A DNA stretch of 64,000 nucleotides from Gordonibacter massiliensis (ex Traore et al. 2017) (GCA_900170005.1 LT827128.1:930001-994000), one strand, 5' to 3'. Numbered from the stretch's first letter, positions 1 to 11,872 are shown. Numbers and translations are program-made. The notes: generated by a model from the sequence alone, not told the origin.

Positions 1-737
1 TCAAGATCAAGACGCCGCTTGACGAGGCGAACGACTTTTTGTCCATGCAGGAGGTCATGGGCCGCCGCTACGCGCCCGAGCGCATGGCCGACGAGCGCTT
101 CGGCAGCAAGCCCGACCTCATCATCCTCGACGGCGGCAAGCCGCAGCTCTCCGCGGCGCTCGAGATGTTCGAGCGGATGGGCATCGACGACATCGCGCTG
201 TGCGGTCTGGCCAAGCGCGACGAGGAGCTGTTCGTGCCCTGGCAGGACACGGGCCCGGTGGTGCTGCCCTCGGGCTCGGCGTCGCTGTACCTGGTGAAGC
301 AGGTCCGCGACGAGGCGCACCGCTTCGCCATCACGTTCCACCGCGAGCTGCGCGGCAAGGGCATGACGGCCTCCATTCTGGACGACGTGACGGGCATGGG
401 CCCCGTGCGCAAGAAGGCGCTGCTCAAGCACTTCAAATCGTTCAGGAACCTGAAAGCGGCCGCGCTCGACGAGATCAAAGAGGCGCGCGTCGTGCCCGAA
501 GAGGTGGCCGAGGAGCTCTACCGGGTGCTTCAGCAGTATAATAGGGAGCGGAAAGACGAGCGCGTGGTGGGCGGCGAGGTCGACGAGGCCGAGGCGCAAG
601 CCGCCTCCGCCGCGCAGGCGGCCTGCCCGCCGCCCGGCACGGGCGCGGCGGCAGCCTTGTCGCCCGCTGCGGACGCGGCGGCAGAGGCGGCCGCGCAGGA
701 CGCGGAACCGACGAGGGAAGGACGACAGCATGACTGA
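1..737 (+). CDS. uvrC: UvrABC system protein C, C-terminal part
   Basis: This is the 3' end of the excinuclease subunit that cuts on both sides of a DNA lesion after UvrA and UvrB have loaded. The start lies before the window; the frame is open from base 3. The visible part holds the end of the RNase H-like catalytic domain (ILDGGKPQL, then a FAITFHR-type segment) and the helix-hairpin-helix DNA-binding domain around GMGPVRKKALLKHF. After it comes a tail of about 50 residues rich in Ala, Glu and Pro that is probably disordered. The TGA at 735-737 overlaps the start of rapZ, so the two are probably translationally coupled. Identity is secure from the motifs and the gene order. Confidence 0.95.
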   Translation, partial: KIKTPLDEANDFLSMQEVMGRRYAPERMADERFGSKPDLIILDGGKPQLSAALEMFERMGIDDIALCGLAKRDEELFVPWQDTGPVVLPSGSASLYLVKQVRDEAHRFAITFHRELRGKGMTASILDDVTGMGPVRKKALLKHFKSFRNLKAAALDEIKEARVVPEEVAEELYRVLQQYNRERKDERVVGGEVDEAEAQAASAAQAACPPPGTGAAAALSPAADAAAEAAAQDAEPTREGRQHD

Positions 738-1698
738 CGAAACCGCCGACTTGGCGAGCATGCCCGAGCTGGTCATCGTGAGCGGCATGAGCGGGGCCGG
801 GCGCACCGAGGCCATGCATTCGTTCGAGGACCTGGGCTACTTCTGCGTGGACAACCTGCCCTCGAGTCTCATCGGGAACCTGCTGGAGCTCACGGGCATG
901 CCGGGGCAGCCCGACGAGCACCGCCGCCTGGCCGTGGTGTGCGACGCGCGCAACCGCGACTTCTTCGCCAGCCTCTCGGCGGAGCTCGGCAAGCTGAAGG
1001 AGCAGGGCATCGACTACCGCATCCTGTTCTTGGACGCGGCCGACGGCAAGCTCGTCGCGCGCTACAAGTCCAGCCGCCGGCGCCACCCGCTGTGCGCGGA
1101 CGGCGCCTCCATCGTGCAGGGCATCGAGCGCGAGCGCGACCTCTTGTTCGAGGTGCGCGAGGCGGCCCATCACGTCCTCGACACCACCGACATGCTGCCG
1201 GCCCAGCTGCGCGCCACCATCCGCGCGCTGTTCGCGCCGGGCACCGAGCAGCAGGGCCTGGCCGTCACCGTGTACTCCTTCGGCTTCAAGCACGGCGCCC
1301 CGCTCGACGCCGACCTGGTCATGGACGTGCGCTTCCTGCCGAACCCCTACTACGAGCCCCAGCTGCGGCCCCTCACGGGGCTCGACAAGCCGGTGCGCGA
1401 CTACGTGCTCTACCGCCCCGAGACCGAGGAGTTCGAGCAGCGCTGGCGCACGCTGCTCGACTGCGTCATGCCGGGCTACGTGGCCGAGGGCAAGCAGCAG
1501 CTCGCCATAGCCGTGGGCTGCACGGGCGGCCAGCACCGCTCCGTGGCGCTGGCCGAGTCGACGGGCGACTACCTGAAGACGAAGGGCTACCGCGTGAGCA
1601 TCGCGCACCGCGACCTCGCGCTCGCCGAGGGCGCCGACGGCCGCATCGCTGGCGTGCCGCAGAAGGCGGCGCCCGAGTCGGCCGACCCCCGGGCGTAA
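730..1698 (+). CDS. rapZ: RapZ/YvcJ family nucleotide-binding protein
   Basis: 322 residues, the usual length for RapZ/YvcJ. An N-terminal P-loop GMSGAGRT (residues 19-26) has Arg in place of the usual Lys, a form I associate with actinobacterial members. The C-terminal domain carries the family signature GCTGGQHRSV. In enteric bacteria RapZ binds RNA and guides RNase E to GlmZ; in Gram-positives the exact role is less clear, but it binds nucleotides and is always found beside yvcK and whiA. The ATG overlaps the uvrC stop by 8 bp and the gene is followed 11 bp later by yvcK, so the set forms one operon. Confidence 0.95.
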   Translation: MTDETADLASMPELVIVSGMSGAGRTEAMHSFEDLGYFCVDNLPSSLIGNLLELTGMPGQPDEHRRLAVVCDARNRDFFASLSAELGKLKEQGIDYRILFLDAADGKLVARYKSSRRRHPLCADGASIVQGIERERDLLFEVREAAHHVLDTTDMLPAQLRATIRALFAPGTEQQGLAVTVYSFGFKHGAPLDADLVMDVRFLPNPYYEPQLRPLTGLDKPVRDYVLYRPETEEFEQRWRTLLDCVMPGYVAEGKQQLAIAVGCTGGQHRSVALAESTGDYLKTKGYRVSIAHRDLALAEGADGRIAGVPQKAAPESADPRA

Positions 1699-1709
1699 GG
1701 CGGCCTGCC

Positions 1710-2812
<1,103 letters not shown>

Positions 2813-2834
<22 letters not shown>

Positions 2835-3742
2835 AAGACGAGCTCGCCCGCGTCCCTCCCGTGTGCTCGCACTGCGAGAAGGCCACGCTGGCGGCGCTCG
2901 TGCGCATAGAGGGCACGCTGTTCTTCAGCGGCCAGGGCACGTACCGCATCGAGATAGCCACCGACGCTCCCAGCGTGGCGCGCCTCATCATCAAGCTGCT
3001 CCACGAGCTGTACCACCTGAAGACAGAGCTCACCGTGCGCCGCAGCGTGCTGCACAAGACGCCGAACTACCTTATCGAGGTGCCCGCGCAGCCGCATCTG
3101 GCCGACGCGCTGCGCGACATGGGGGTGCTCTCGGGCGAGGGGCTCGAGCTGGGCATCAAGGACGAGCTCGTGGCGAAGGAGTGCTGCACGGCGGCCTACC
3201 TGCGCGGCGCGTTCCTCGGCAGCGGCTTCGTGTCGGATCCGCGCGGCGACTTCCACTTCGAGATCACCGTGGAGAACGAGGACTTGGCGGAGGGGCTCGT
3301 GGAGCTGCTCGAGCGCAAGGACATCAACGCGCGCGTCATGCAGCGCCGCAGCTCGTACATGGTCTACCTCAAAAGCGGGGCCGCCATCCTGGAGTTCCTC
3401 GCGTTCACCGGCGCGCACCAAAGCGCGCTCTCCATGGAGAACGCCCGCGTCATCAAGAGCGTGCGCAACGACGTGAACCGCATGACGAACGCCGAGATAG
3501 CCAACCAGGCGAAGGCCGCCAACGCCTCGGTCGACCAGATATACGCCATACGCACGGTGCTGGAGGCCCACGGCATGGACAACCTCCCGCCCGCCCTGCA
3601 GGAGTTCATCCGCCTGCGCGTCACCTACCCCGACGCCACGCTCAAGGAGTTGGGGGAGCGCGCGACCCCGCCCCTGTCCAAATCGGCCGTCTACCACCGC
3701 GTCCGCCGCATCGAGCAGATGGCCCGCGAGGTCCGCGGCTGA
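2813..3742 (+). CDS. whiA: DNA-binding protein WhiA
   Basis: 309 residues with the WhiA layout: an N-terminal domain related to LAGLIDADG homing endonucleases, and a C-terminal helix-turn-helix (about residues 220-305, ending in SKSAVYHRVRRIEQM). It begins MSFTAEVKDEL, typical of the family. WhiA is a transcription factor for sporulation septation in Streptomyces and influences division and chromosome segregation in Bacillus. No sporulation genes are in view, so its target here is unknown. It overlaps yvcK by 22 bp and is the last gene of the uvrC-rapZ-yvcK-whiA run. Confidence 0.95.
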
Positions 3743-3761
3743 CGTCCCGGAAAGGCGACGG

Positions 3762-3780
3762 CGTCCTTGCAGGACGTTTT
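3762..3780 (+). terminator. Weak intrinsic terminator after whiA
   Basis: A short stem CGTCC/GGACG with a 5-base loop is followed by TTTT. It sits 20 bp after the whiA stop and would end the uvrC-whiA transcript before gap. The stem is short, so this is tentative. Confidence 0.4.
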
Positions 3781-3912
3781 CCGCGCGTCGAAACAGGGGA
3801 GGGCCCAGGGCTTGGAGCGGGGTCTTTCGCGGCGGCGTCCGCGCAGGGGTTTTCCGATGGATGACGGCGGAAGAACCGTTCGTCGGCTTTTTCTCGGGAG
3901 AGAACGGCAAGG

Positions 3913-3943
3913 TTGCGCCTGTTGGCAGCTTGCGTGGTATGAT
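3913..3943 (+). promoter_or_regulatory. Putative gap promoter
   Basis: A good -10 hexamer TATGAT (3938-3943) lies 49 bp before the gap ATG. The best -35, TTGCGC (3913-3918), is 19 bp away, slightly long. The gap SD is AAGGGG at 3981-3986. Confidence 0.5.
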
Positions 3944-3980
3944 CAGCGCGTTACGATGGGCAACCAAGTATCTTTTATGA

Positions 3981-4994
<1,014 letters not shown>

Positions 4995-5051
4995 AGCAAG
5001 GAACACTCGATTCGAACGCAATGGGAACGTAATCGCTCTCAGAATTGCCTT

Positions 5052-5090
5052 AGAATGCGGTGCCAGATGAATCGGCACCGCATTCTTTTG
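5052..5090 (+). terminator. Strong intrinsic terminator after gap
   Basis: Perfect 13-bp stem (AGAATGCGGTGCC paired with its complement at 5074-5086), a 9-base loop, then a T tract. It isolates gap from the following Abi_2 gene. Confidence 0.9.
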
Positions 5091-5358
5091 TTCTGGAATA
5101 CGGTGGAACCGTGCAACCTGTGCAAGGCTAGAGTGCTGAAGCAAATGCTCGGACCGTGTGCCATCTGAGACAATTTCAGGGGTGTTTGCTATCCGTGGCA
5201 GGTGGATTGGTATAGTAGTTTACTTTTCCGCACCAAATAAAGTAGGCAATCTGCCCTCGCCGCACGAGAAGTCCCAACCCGTCGACTGGTCGGTAGCCTG
5301 GAAAGTAAGCGAAATAGGCTGCGTTAGGGAGATTCTGCGCTTAGAGTGCTTGTTATCC

Positions 5359-5387
5359 TTGTTGTATGAGATGAATCATGATAAAAT
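5359..5387 (+). promoter_or_regulatory. Putative promoter of the Abi_2 gene
   Basis: TTGTTG (5359-5364), a 17-bp spacer and TAAAAT (5382-5387). Transcription would begin near 5394, just before a perfect inverted repeat, giving a leader of about 70 nt. The segment is much richer in A and T than its surroundings. Confidence 0.5.
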
Positions 5388-5399
5388 TCTTTCCAGTAA

Positions 5400-5437
5400 A
5401 GCCGCCATGCCTCTCGTTGAAGCACACTTTGGCGGCT
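5400..5437 (+). other. Hairpin in the Abi_2 leader, possible structured RNA
   Basis: AGCCGCCA (5400-5407) pairs perfectly with TGGCGGCT (5430-5437) around a 22-base loop. It lies between the putative promoter and the SD (AGGTGG, 5452-5457) and is followed by a pyrimidine-rich stretch. It could be a regulatory leader hairpin or part of a small RNA made with the gene. The rest of the gap-Abi_2 interval (4995-5358) holds only the gap terminator and no gene that I can support. Confidence 0.4.
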
Positions 5438-5463
5438 CTTTCGTTCCTGCTAGGTGGCACTTC

Positions 5464-6354
5464 ATGGAATACGGTAAGGTTGCCTTAGCTTATACGCAGC
5501 AGGCGAGGCTCCTGATAAGCAGGGGCTTGGTTGCCGACGAGCAGCAGCTTGTCGGACGCTTGCAGAGCGTGAATTACTATCGCCTAAGCGGGTATTGGTA
5601 CCCGTATCTCCGTGACGGCAGGTTTATACCTGGGACATGCTTCAAGGAGATCTGGCAGCACTATACCTTCGACCGCAGGTTCCGCTTGCAGGTGCTTGAT
5701 GCAATTGAGCGCATCGAGGTTTACGTGCGTTCTGCATTGGCTTACGAGCTTGCGCATTTGCAGGGTCCGTTTGGGTATGAGAGAAGCTGGAACCTACCCG
5801 GGTTGGGCGAAGGTGAGTACGCTGATTTCATCAGTCGCGTACAATCGTGCTGCGTACGGTCGAGCGAGCAGTTTATCAAGCATCATGAGAGCACGTACGG
5901 CGATAAACATGCCTTGCCGCCTTATTGGGTGATCGTAGAGGTGTTTGACTTTGGAATGACGGCCAAACTGTACAAGGGCGCCCCAAAGCAGGTGCAGGCA
6001 CGCATCGCCAGCACGTTGGGCGTAAAGGTTCCTGTTCTGAAGAGTTGGCTACATACGCTGAATACTGTACGCAACTCTTGCGCGCACCATGCGCGGTTGT
6101 GGAATAGAACCCTTGGTTTTAAACCCAAGGTTCCCGCAAAAGACGAACGCTGGGATTGCGTCAGAAAACACAACGACAAATTGTATGCGGTGCTGACTAT
6201 TCTTCACTTCCTGCTTGGGACCATTGCCCCGCAATCGCGATGGAATGCCCGGTTGTTCGATCTGATAGAGGAATATCCGGTGGTCAATCTTGCTCGAATG
6301 GGCTTTCCCGATGGCTGGAAGGACAGCGATTTGTGGTGTGATGCGGCGACGTGA
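5464..6354 (+). CDS. Abi_2 (AbiD/AbiF-like) HEPN family protein
   Basis: 296 residues from ATG 5464, chosen because it has SD AGGTGG 6 bp upstream and gives the usual Abi_2 N-terminus (tyrosine-rich VNYYRLSGYWYPYL near residues 36-49). The frame is open further upstream, but that part lacks family character. The C-terminal half holds the HEPN ribonuclease motif R-x4-H as RNSCAH (R203, H208). Abi_2 proteins are linked to abortive infection and are probably RNA-cleaving toxins. Base composition and codon use (many TTT, GAT, AAG/TTG) differ from its GC-rich neighbours, which points to acquisition. It sits between gap and pgk, splitting the glycolytic run. Family is confident; phage defence is inference. 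Confidence 0.85.
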   Translation: MEYGKVALAYTQQARLLISRGLVADEQQLVGRLQSVNYYRLSGYWYPYLRDGRFIPGTCFKEIWQHYTFDRRFRLQVLDAIERIEVYVRSALAYELAHLQGPFGYERSWNLPGLGEGEYADFISRVQSCCVRSSEQFIKHHESTYGDKHALPPYWVIVEVFDFGMTAKLYKGAPKQVQARIASTLGVKVPVLKSWLHTLNTVRNSCAHHARLWNRTLGFKPKVPAKDERWDCVRKHNDKLYAVLTILHFLLGTIAPQSRWNARLFDLIEEYPVVNLARMGFPDGWKDSDLWCDAAT

Positions 6355-6492
6355 TTCCATTAACCGGACGCAGTTCGCATAGGACTTCAGAATCGACGCG
6401 GCACCATTGCCAATAGGCTACAATATGCGCGTACCTGGATCGGTTTAGGTATTGTTTGATATAGGTATCATTAGTCTGTGGAAGAGGGTTGT

Positions 6493-7677
<1,185 letters not shown>

Positions 7678-7880
7678 ACAACGGCGAGAAACAGGGGGAA
7701 GCAATCCTTCTTAATGAGGCATCGCTTCCCGTTAACGCAGCGAAGGGCGAGGGACGGTGTCCGCCAAGCGAGTTCCGCACGAGTCGGACGGCCCGGTGGG
7801 CTGTCCGAGCGAGCAGGACTGCTTGAGCGACTGGATACCGTCTTGCGCTTGAAGCGAAGGACACGGAAAGGAAGTGCGGA

Positions 7881-8651
7881 ATGGCACGCAAACCCATGAT
7901 GGCGGGCAACTGGAAGATGAACAACACCGTCGGCGAGGCGGTGGTGTTCACGCAAGAGATATCGAACCAGTACGAGAAGGAGTGGCCCGAGTCCCTGGAC
8001 ATCGTCATCTGCCCGCCCTACGTGGACCTCAAGCCCGCCAAGACGGTGCTCGACTTCGACAAGACGAAGATCGCCGTAGGCGCGCAGAACGTGTACTGGG
8101 AGGCGTCGGGCGCCTACACGGGCGAGATCTCCGTGCCCATGATCAAGGAGATCGGCTGCGCGTGCTCCATCGTGGGCCACTCCGAGCGCCGCGAGCTGTT
8201 CGGCGAGACGAACGAGGACGTGAACCGCAAGGTGAAGGCGCTCGTCGAGGCGGGCCTGTACGCCATCGTGTGCGTGGGCGAGTCGCTGGCCGTGCGCGAC
8301 GAGGGCACCACCGAAGAGTACGTGTGCGCCCAGGTGCGCGCCGCCTTCGCCGGCGTCGACGCGCGCGATGCGGAGACGTGCGTCGTGGCCTACGAGCCCA
8401 TCTGGGCCATCGGCACGGGCCGCACGGCCACGCCCGAGCAGGCCGAGGCCGTGTGCGCCGCCATCCGCGCGACGCTGGCCGAGCTCTTCGGCGACGAGAC
8501 GGCCGAGGCGATGCGCGTGCTGTACGGCGGCTCCATGAACCCGGGCAACGTGGACGGCCTCATGGCCCAGCCGAACATCGACGGCGGCCTGGTGGGCGGT
8601 GCAAGCCTCAAGTGCGAATCGTTCGTGCAGCTCATCGAGGCGTGCCTGTAA
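7881..8651 (+). CDS. tpi: Triosephosphate isomerase
   Basis: 256 residues. It interconverts dihydroxyacetone phosphate and glyceraldehyde 3-phosphate. All catalytic residues are seen: K12 in NWKMN, H100 in VGHSERR and E172 in YEPIWAIGTG, plus the phosphate-binding YGGS loop near the C-terminus. A clear SD (AAGGAAG) precedes the ATG. The 203-bp gap after pgk holds no obvious terminator, so pgk-tpi read-through is likely. It is followed by a block of family A repeats and gpmI. Confidence 0.98.
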   Translation: MARKPMMAGNWKMNNTVGEAVVFTQEISNQYEKEWPESLDIVICPPYVDLKPAKTVLDFDKTKIAVGAQNVYWEASGAYTGEISVPMIKEIGCACSIVGHSERRELFGETNEDVNRKVKALVEAGLYAIVCVGESLAVRDEGTTEEYVCAQVRAAFAGVDARDAETCVVAYEPIWAIGTGRTATPEQAEAVCAAIRATLAELFGDETAEAMRVLYGGSMNPGNVDGLMAQPNIDGGLVGGASLKCESFVQLIEACL

Positions 8652-8662
8652 ACGCCCTTTTC

Positions 8663-8882
8663 GTCATCCTGAGCGAGCGAGGCATCCTTTTGTCATCCTG
8701 GGCGAGCGAAGCGAGTCGAAGGATCTTCCCGCAAGCGTAGATCCTTCGACTTCGGCCTCCGGCCTGCGCTCAGGATGACAACCTGCAACCCCCCCTGTCA
8801 TCCTGAGCGGAGCGCGCAAAGCGAGTAACCCCTCCCTGTCATCCTGAGCGGAGTGAACGAAGTGAACGTAGTCGAAGGATCC
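8663..8882 (+). repeat. Family A palindromic repeat block
   Basis: Four copies of the core GTCATCCTGAGCG or a close variant begin at 8663, 8692, 8797 and 8838. The 8692-8779 copy is complete: left arm GTCATCCTGGGCG, the submotif AGTCGAAGGATC, its inverted form GATCCTTCGACT and a closing CAGGATGAC, so the whole unit folds as one long hairpin. The last copy runs into the 5' end of gpmI. Related blocks lie at 47151-47379, 50627-50849 and 62075-62117. Confidence 0.85.
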
Positions 8883-10433
8883 CGTGCGGCATCAGCCGAA
8901 AGCCTCACCCTGCCCGCATGCCTCATCATCATGGACGGGTTCGGCCTGGCCGAGCCGGGGCCGGGCAACGCCATCTCGCAAGCGCGAACGCCGTGCTTGG
9001 ACGAGCTGTTCGCCACCCGTCCGTGGACGAAGCTCGAGGCATCGGGCGAGGCCGTGGGCCTGCCCGCAGGGCAGATGGGCAACTCCGAGGTGGGCCACCT
9101 CAACATCGGCGCCGGTCGCGTGGTGTACCAGGAGCTCACCCGCATCAACCGCGCCTGCGCCGACGGCTCGCTGGCGGCGAACCCCGTGCTGAACGAGGCG
9201 TTCGCGGCTGCCGCGCGGCCGGGTGCGGCGCTGCATCTCATGGGGCTCGTGTCCGACGGCGGCGTCCATTCCTCCAACGAGCACCTCTACGCGCTCGCGC
9301 GCGCCGCGAAGGCGGCCGGCGTGGCGCATATCGCAGTGCACTGCTTCATGGACGGTCGCGACGTGCCGCCGAAGAGCGGCGCAGGCTATCTGGAAGAACT
9401 CGAAGGCGTCCTGGCCGAGCTGACGGACGAGGGCTGCACGGCCGAGGTGGGCAGCATCTCGGGGCGCTACTACGCCATGGACCGCGACAACCGCTGGGAG
9501 CGCGTCGAGCAGGCGTGGCGGGCCGTCGTGCGCGCCGAGCCGCACAAAGACGCGACGCCCGCCGAGGTCATGGCCGCCTCCTACGCCGCGGACGTCACCG
9601 ACGAGTTCGTCGTGCCTGTGGCGCTCGCCGACCGCGGCGTGCGCGACGGCGACGCGGTCGTGTTCTTCAACTTCCGCCCCGACCGCGCCCGCGAGATCAC
9701 GCGCGCGCTGGTTGACCCGGCGTTCGCCGGCTTCGAGCGCGGAGCGTGGCCGCAGGTGGGCTTCGCGTGCCTGACCGAGTACGACCCCGAGATCCCCGCA
9801 CCGGTGGCCTTCCCCAAGGAGTTCCCCAGCGACGTGCTGGCCGACGTGCTGGCCGAGGCGGGCCTGCGCCAGTACCACATCGCCGAAACCGAGAAGTACG
9901 CCCATGTGACGTTCTTCCTGAACGGCGGGCGCGAGGAGCCGAAGGAGGGGGAGGAGCGCGCGCTCATCCCCAGCCCCAAGGTGGCCACCTACGACCTGAA
10001 ACCCGAGATGAGCGAGCCCGACGTGGCCGCCACGCTGGCCGCGGCCATCGATGCTGACGAGGCCGACGTGTACATCGTGAACTTCGCGAACCCCGACATG
10101 GTGGGCCACACGGGCGTCATCCCGGCCGCCGTGGCCGCCGTCGAGGCCGTGGACGCGGGCGTGGGCCGTGTGCTCGGCGCGCTCGAGCGCAAGGGCGGCG
10201 TCGCGCTCGTCACCGCCGACCACGGCAACGCCGACAAGATGCTCGCCGAGGACGGCAGCCCCTTCACGGCCCACACCACGGCCCCCGTGCCGCTCGTCCT
10301 CGCGGACTTCGCGGGTACGGGCCGCACGCTCGACGGCCGTTCGGGCGCGCTCTGCGACATCGCCCCCACGCTGCTGGAGCTCATGGGCGTTCCCGCTCCC
10401 GCCGCCATGACGGGCGCGAGCCTGCTGGCATAG
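8862..10433 (+). CDS. gpmI: 2,3-bisphosphoglycerate-independent phosphoglycerate mutase
   Basis: 523 residues from GTG 8862. It converts 3-phosphoglycerate to 2-phosphoglycerate through a phosphoserine. The catalytic Ser is S75 in QMGNSEVGH, metal-binding D25 is in IIMDGFG, and ADHGNADKM and AHTT near the C-terminus complete the two-metal site. No ATG lies near the expected start. Two in-frame GTGs (8853, 8862) both fall inside the last family A repeat; CGGAG at 8849-8853 is well placed for 8862. The first 18 or so residues are therefore repeat-derived or near it, replacing the usual short N-terminus. Confidence 0.95.
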   Translation: MNVVEGSRAASAESLTLPACLIIMDGFGLAEPGPGNAISQARTPCLDELFATRPWTKLEASGEAVGLPAGQMGNSEVGHLNIGAGRVVYQELTRINRACADGSLAANPVLNEAFAAAARPGAALHLMGLVSDGGVHSSNEHLYALARAAKAAGVAHIAVHCFMDGRDVPPKSGAGYLEELEGVLAELTDEGCTAEVGSISGRYYAMDRDNRWERVEQAWRAVVRAEPHKDATPAEVMAASYAADVTDEFVVPVALADRGVRDGDAVVFFNFRPDRAREITRALVDPAFAGFERGAWPQVGFACLTEYDPEIPAPVAFPKEFPSDVLADVLAEAGLRQYHIAETEKYAHVTFFLNGGREEPKEGEERALIPSPKVATYDLKPEMSEPDVAATLAAAIDADEADVYIVNFANPDMVGHTGVIPAAVAAVEAVDAGVGRVLGALERKGGVALVTADHGNADKMLAEDGSPFTAHTTAPVPLVLADFAGTGRTLDGRSGALCDIAPTLLELMGVPAPAAMTGASLLA

Positions 10434-10446
10434 GCGTCCCGCCCCG

Positions 10447-10486
10447 AAATGTCCCAATGGGGGACTGTCCCCAATTGGGACATTTT
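10447..10486. terminator. Bidirectional terminator between gpmI and azlD
   Basis: A perfect 12-bp stem (AAATGTCCCAAT at 10447-10458 and its complement at 10474-10485) encloses a second palindrome made of GGGGAC and GTCCCC. A-runs on the left and T-runs on the right make it usable from both converging genes. Confidence 0.8.
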
Positions 10487-10821
10487 CATGCCAGCGGGAA
10501 CACCGTGCGGATGAGCAGCATGTACACCAGGGTGCCGCCTATCATGGACAGCGACATGTTCCGCTTCCACAGGTGCAGGCCCACCACCACGGCGGCGGCC
10601 AGCAGCTCGGGCGCCATGTGGTAGCCCGACAGGGGGTCGCTCGTGCGGAAGCAGTACACGATGAGCAGCCCCCACATGGTGGCGGGCAGCACCGTGCCCA
10701 GGTACGTGACCGCCTTCGGCGTCTTCTCGGCGGTGGGGAAGGCCAGAAACGACGCCCAGCGCGTGATCTGCGTGGCCAGCGCGCCGGCGGCTATCATGAC
10801 CAGCATCTCGAGCGCGCTCAT
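10486..10821 (-). CDS. azlD: AzlD-type branched-chain amino acid transport subunit
   Basis: 111 residues, the usual AzlD size, with about four hydrophobic helices. It pairs with AzlC to form an exporter of branched-chain amino acids or related compounds in the inner membrane. The ATG (10819-10821) overlaps the azlC stop as ATGA, so the two subunits are translationally coupled. The start MSALEML was chosen for that coupling; the longer open frame upstream is azlC read out of frame. Confidence 0.88.
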   Translation of the reverse strand: MSALEMLVMIAAGALATQITRWASFLAFPTAEKTPKAVTYLGTVLPATMWGLLIVYCFRTSDPLSGYHMAPELLAAAVVVGLHLWKRNMSLSMIGGTLVYMLLIRTVFPLA

Positions 10822-11633
10822 AGCGCCTGCTCCGCTTCCGCCTCGGTGGGCGAGCTCGCGTTCGCGCCGCCCTCTCCGCCTTCGCGGTCGAGCTGCTTGC
10901 GCAGCAGGAGCAGAAGCGCCACGATGGACAGCAGCGCCGGCACGAGGAACCCGTCGCTTCCGAACGCGACCAGGCACGCGAGCGCGGCTCCCAGGCCGAT
11001 GAGCGACGCGCGGTGGTCGTCCTCGCCCATCCAGCAGTCCAGGAAGATGACGATGAACAGCGCCTTCATGATGAAGTCGATACCCGTGAGGTCCACCGGC
11101 AGCCCCGAGGCCACGTACGACCCTACGGCGGCGAACCCGGCCCAATACACGAGGTTGAGCCCGGTGATCCACGCGTACACCCAGAAGCGGTCCACCCCGC
11201 GCGGCGCCTCGAGCGGCTGGCACAGCGCGAACGTCTCGTCGATGAGGCCGTAGCGGAGAAAGGCCGTCTTGCGCCCGGCGCCGCGGTACTTCTCCAGCAT
11301 GCTGATGCCGTAGAACAGGTGGCGTGCGTTGACCATGAGCACCACGAGGAACAGCGAGAGCGGCGTGAACGACGCCGTCAGCATGTCGGCGGCCACGAAC
11401 TCGGCCGAGCCGGCGAAGATGGACACGGCCATGAGCGGCGCCGCCCAGGGGGGCAGCCCGATGGACGTGGCGTACACGCCGTAGGACAGCCCGCAGAACG
11501 CGAAGCCCGCCATAAGCGGCAGCGTTTGCCTGAAGGCGAAGGGGAAGGCCCTCGCGGCCCGTGCCCGCCGTGTGTCCGCGGCGCCGCCCGGCGGCGCGGC
11601 GTCGGCCTCGATGCGGTCTCTCGGTTCGTCCAT
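10818..11633 (-). CDS. azlC: AzlC-type branched-chain amino acid transporter subunit
   Basis: 271 residues. The AzlC core is clear: PLMAGFAFCGLSYGV at the first membrane segment, then FAGSAEFVAADML and NARHLFYGISM. A charged N-terminus of about 30 residues and an acidic C-tail flank five or six membrane helices. It is the large subunit of the AzlCD efflux system. It is transcribed away from secG with a 239-bp shared upstream region. The substrate is inferred from the family only. Confidence 0.92.
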   Translation of the reverse strand: MDEPRDRIEADAAPPGGAADTRRARAARAFPFAFRQTLPLMAGFAFCGLSYGVYATSIGLPPWAAPLMAVSIFAGSAEFVAADMLTASFTPLSLFLVVLMVNARHLFYGISMLEKYRGAGRKTAFLRYGLIDETFALCQPLEAPRGVDRFWVYAWITGLNLVYWAGFAAVGSYVASGLPVDLTGIDFIMKALFIVIFLDCWMGEDDHRASLIGLGAALACLVAFGSDGFLVPALLSIVALLLLLRKQLDREGGEGGANASSPTEAEAEQAL

Positions 11634-11793
11634 GATGCTCCTCGTCGTGTTCGTTCGGTGGTCGTTATGCTATGCCAGCCGCGAAAACCATGCAATATCG
11701 AAATTGCCCGCAATGCAAACGCGCATCTCGCGCCGACTCTCGCGCGGGGGTCTGGTCGTTTTGCGACGCTTGCGACGCCGCTTGGCGTCGTGC

Positions 11794-11823
11794 TTGCCAT
11801 GACGGGCTCCTTTCGGGTATACT
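11794..11823 (+). promoter_or_regulatory. secG promoter
   Basis: TTGCCA (11794-11799), an 18-bp spacer and TATACT (11818-11823), about 50 bp before the secG start. This is among the best sigma-70-type promoters in the window. Confidence 0.75.
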
Positions 11824-11872
11824 TCATAACTTGTGTAAACGATTGTCCTCACGTGGAAAGAAGAGAGACGCC

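Noticed and set aside
475-1608. 377-codon minus-strand open frame opposite rapZ
   Set aside because: It is antisense to the well-supported rapZ and has the His/Arg/Val-rich composition typical of a GC-driven shadow.
8663-8882. CRISPR array
   Set aside because: The repeats are palindromic, unequally spaced and of different lengths, without unique spacers of constant size.
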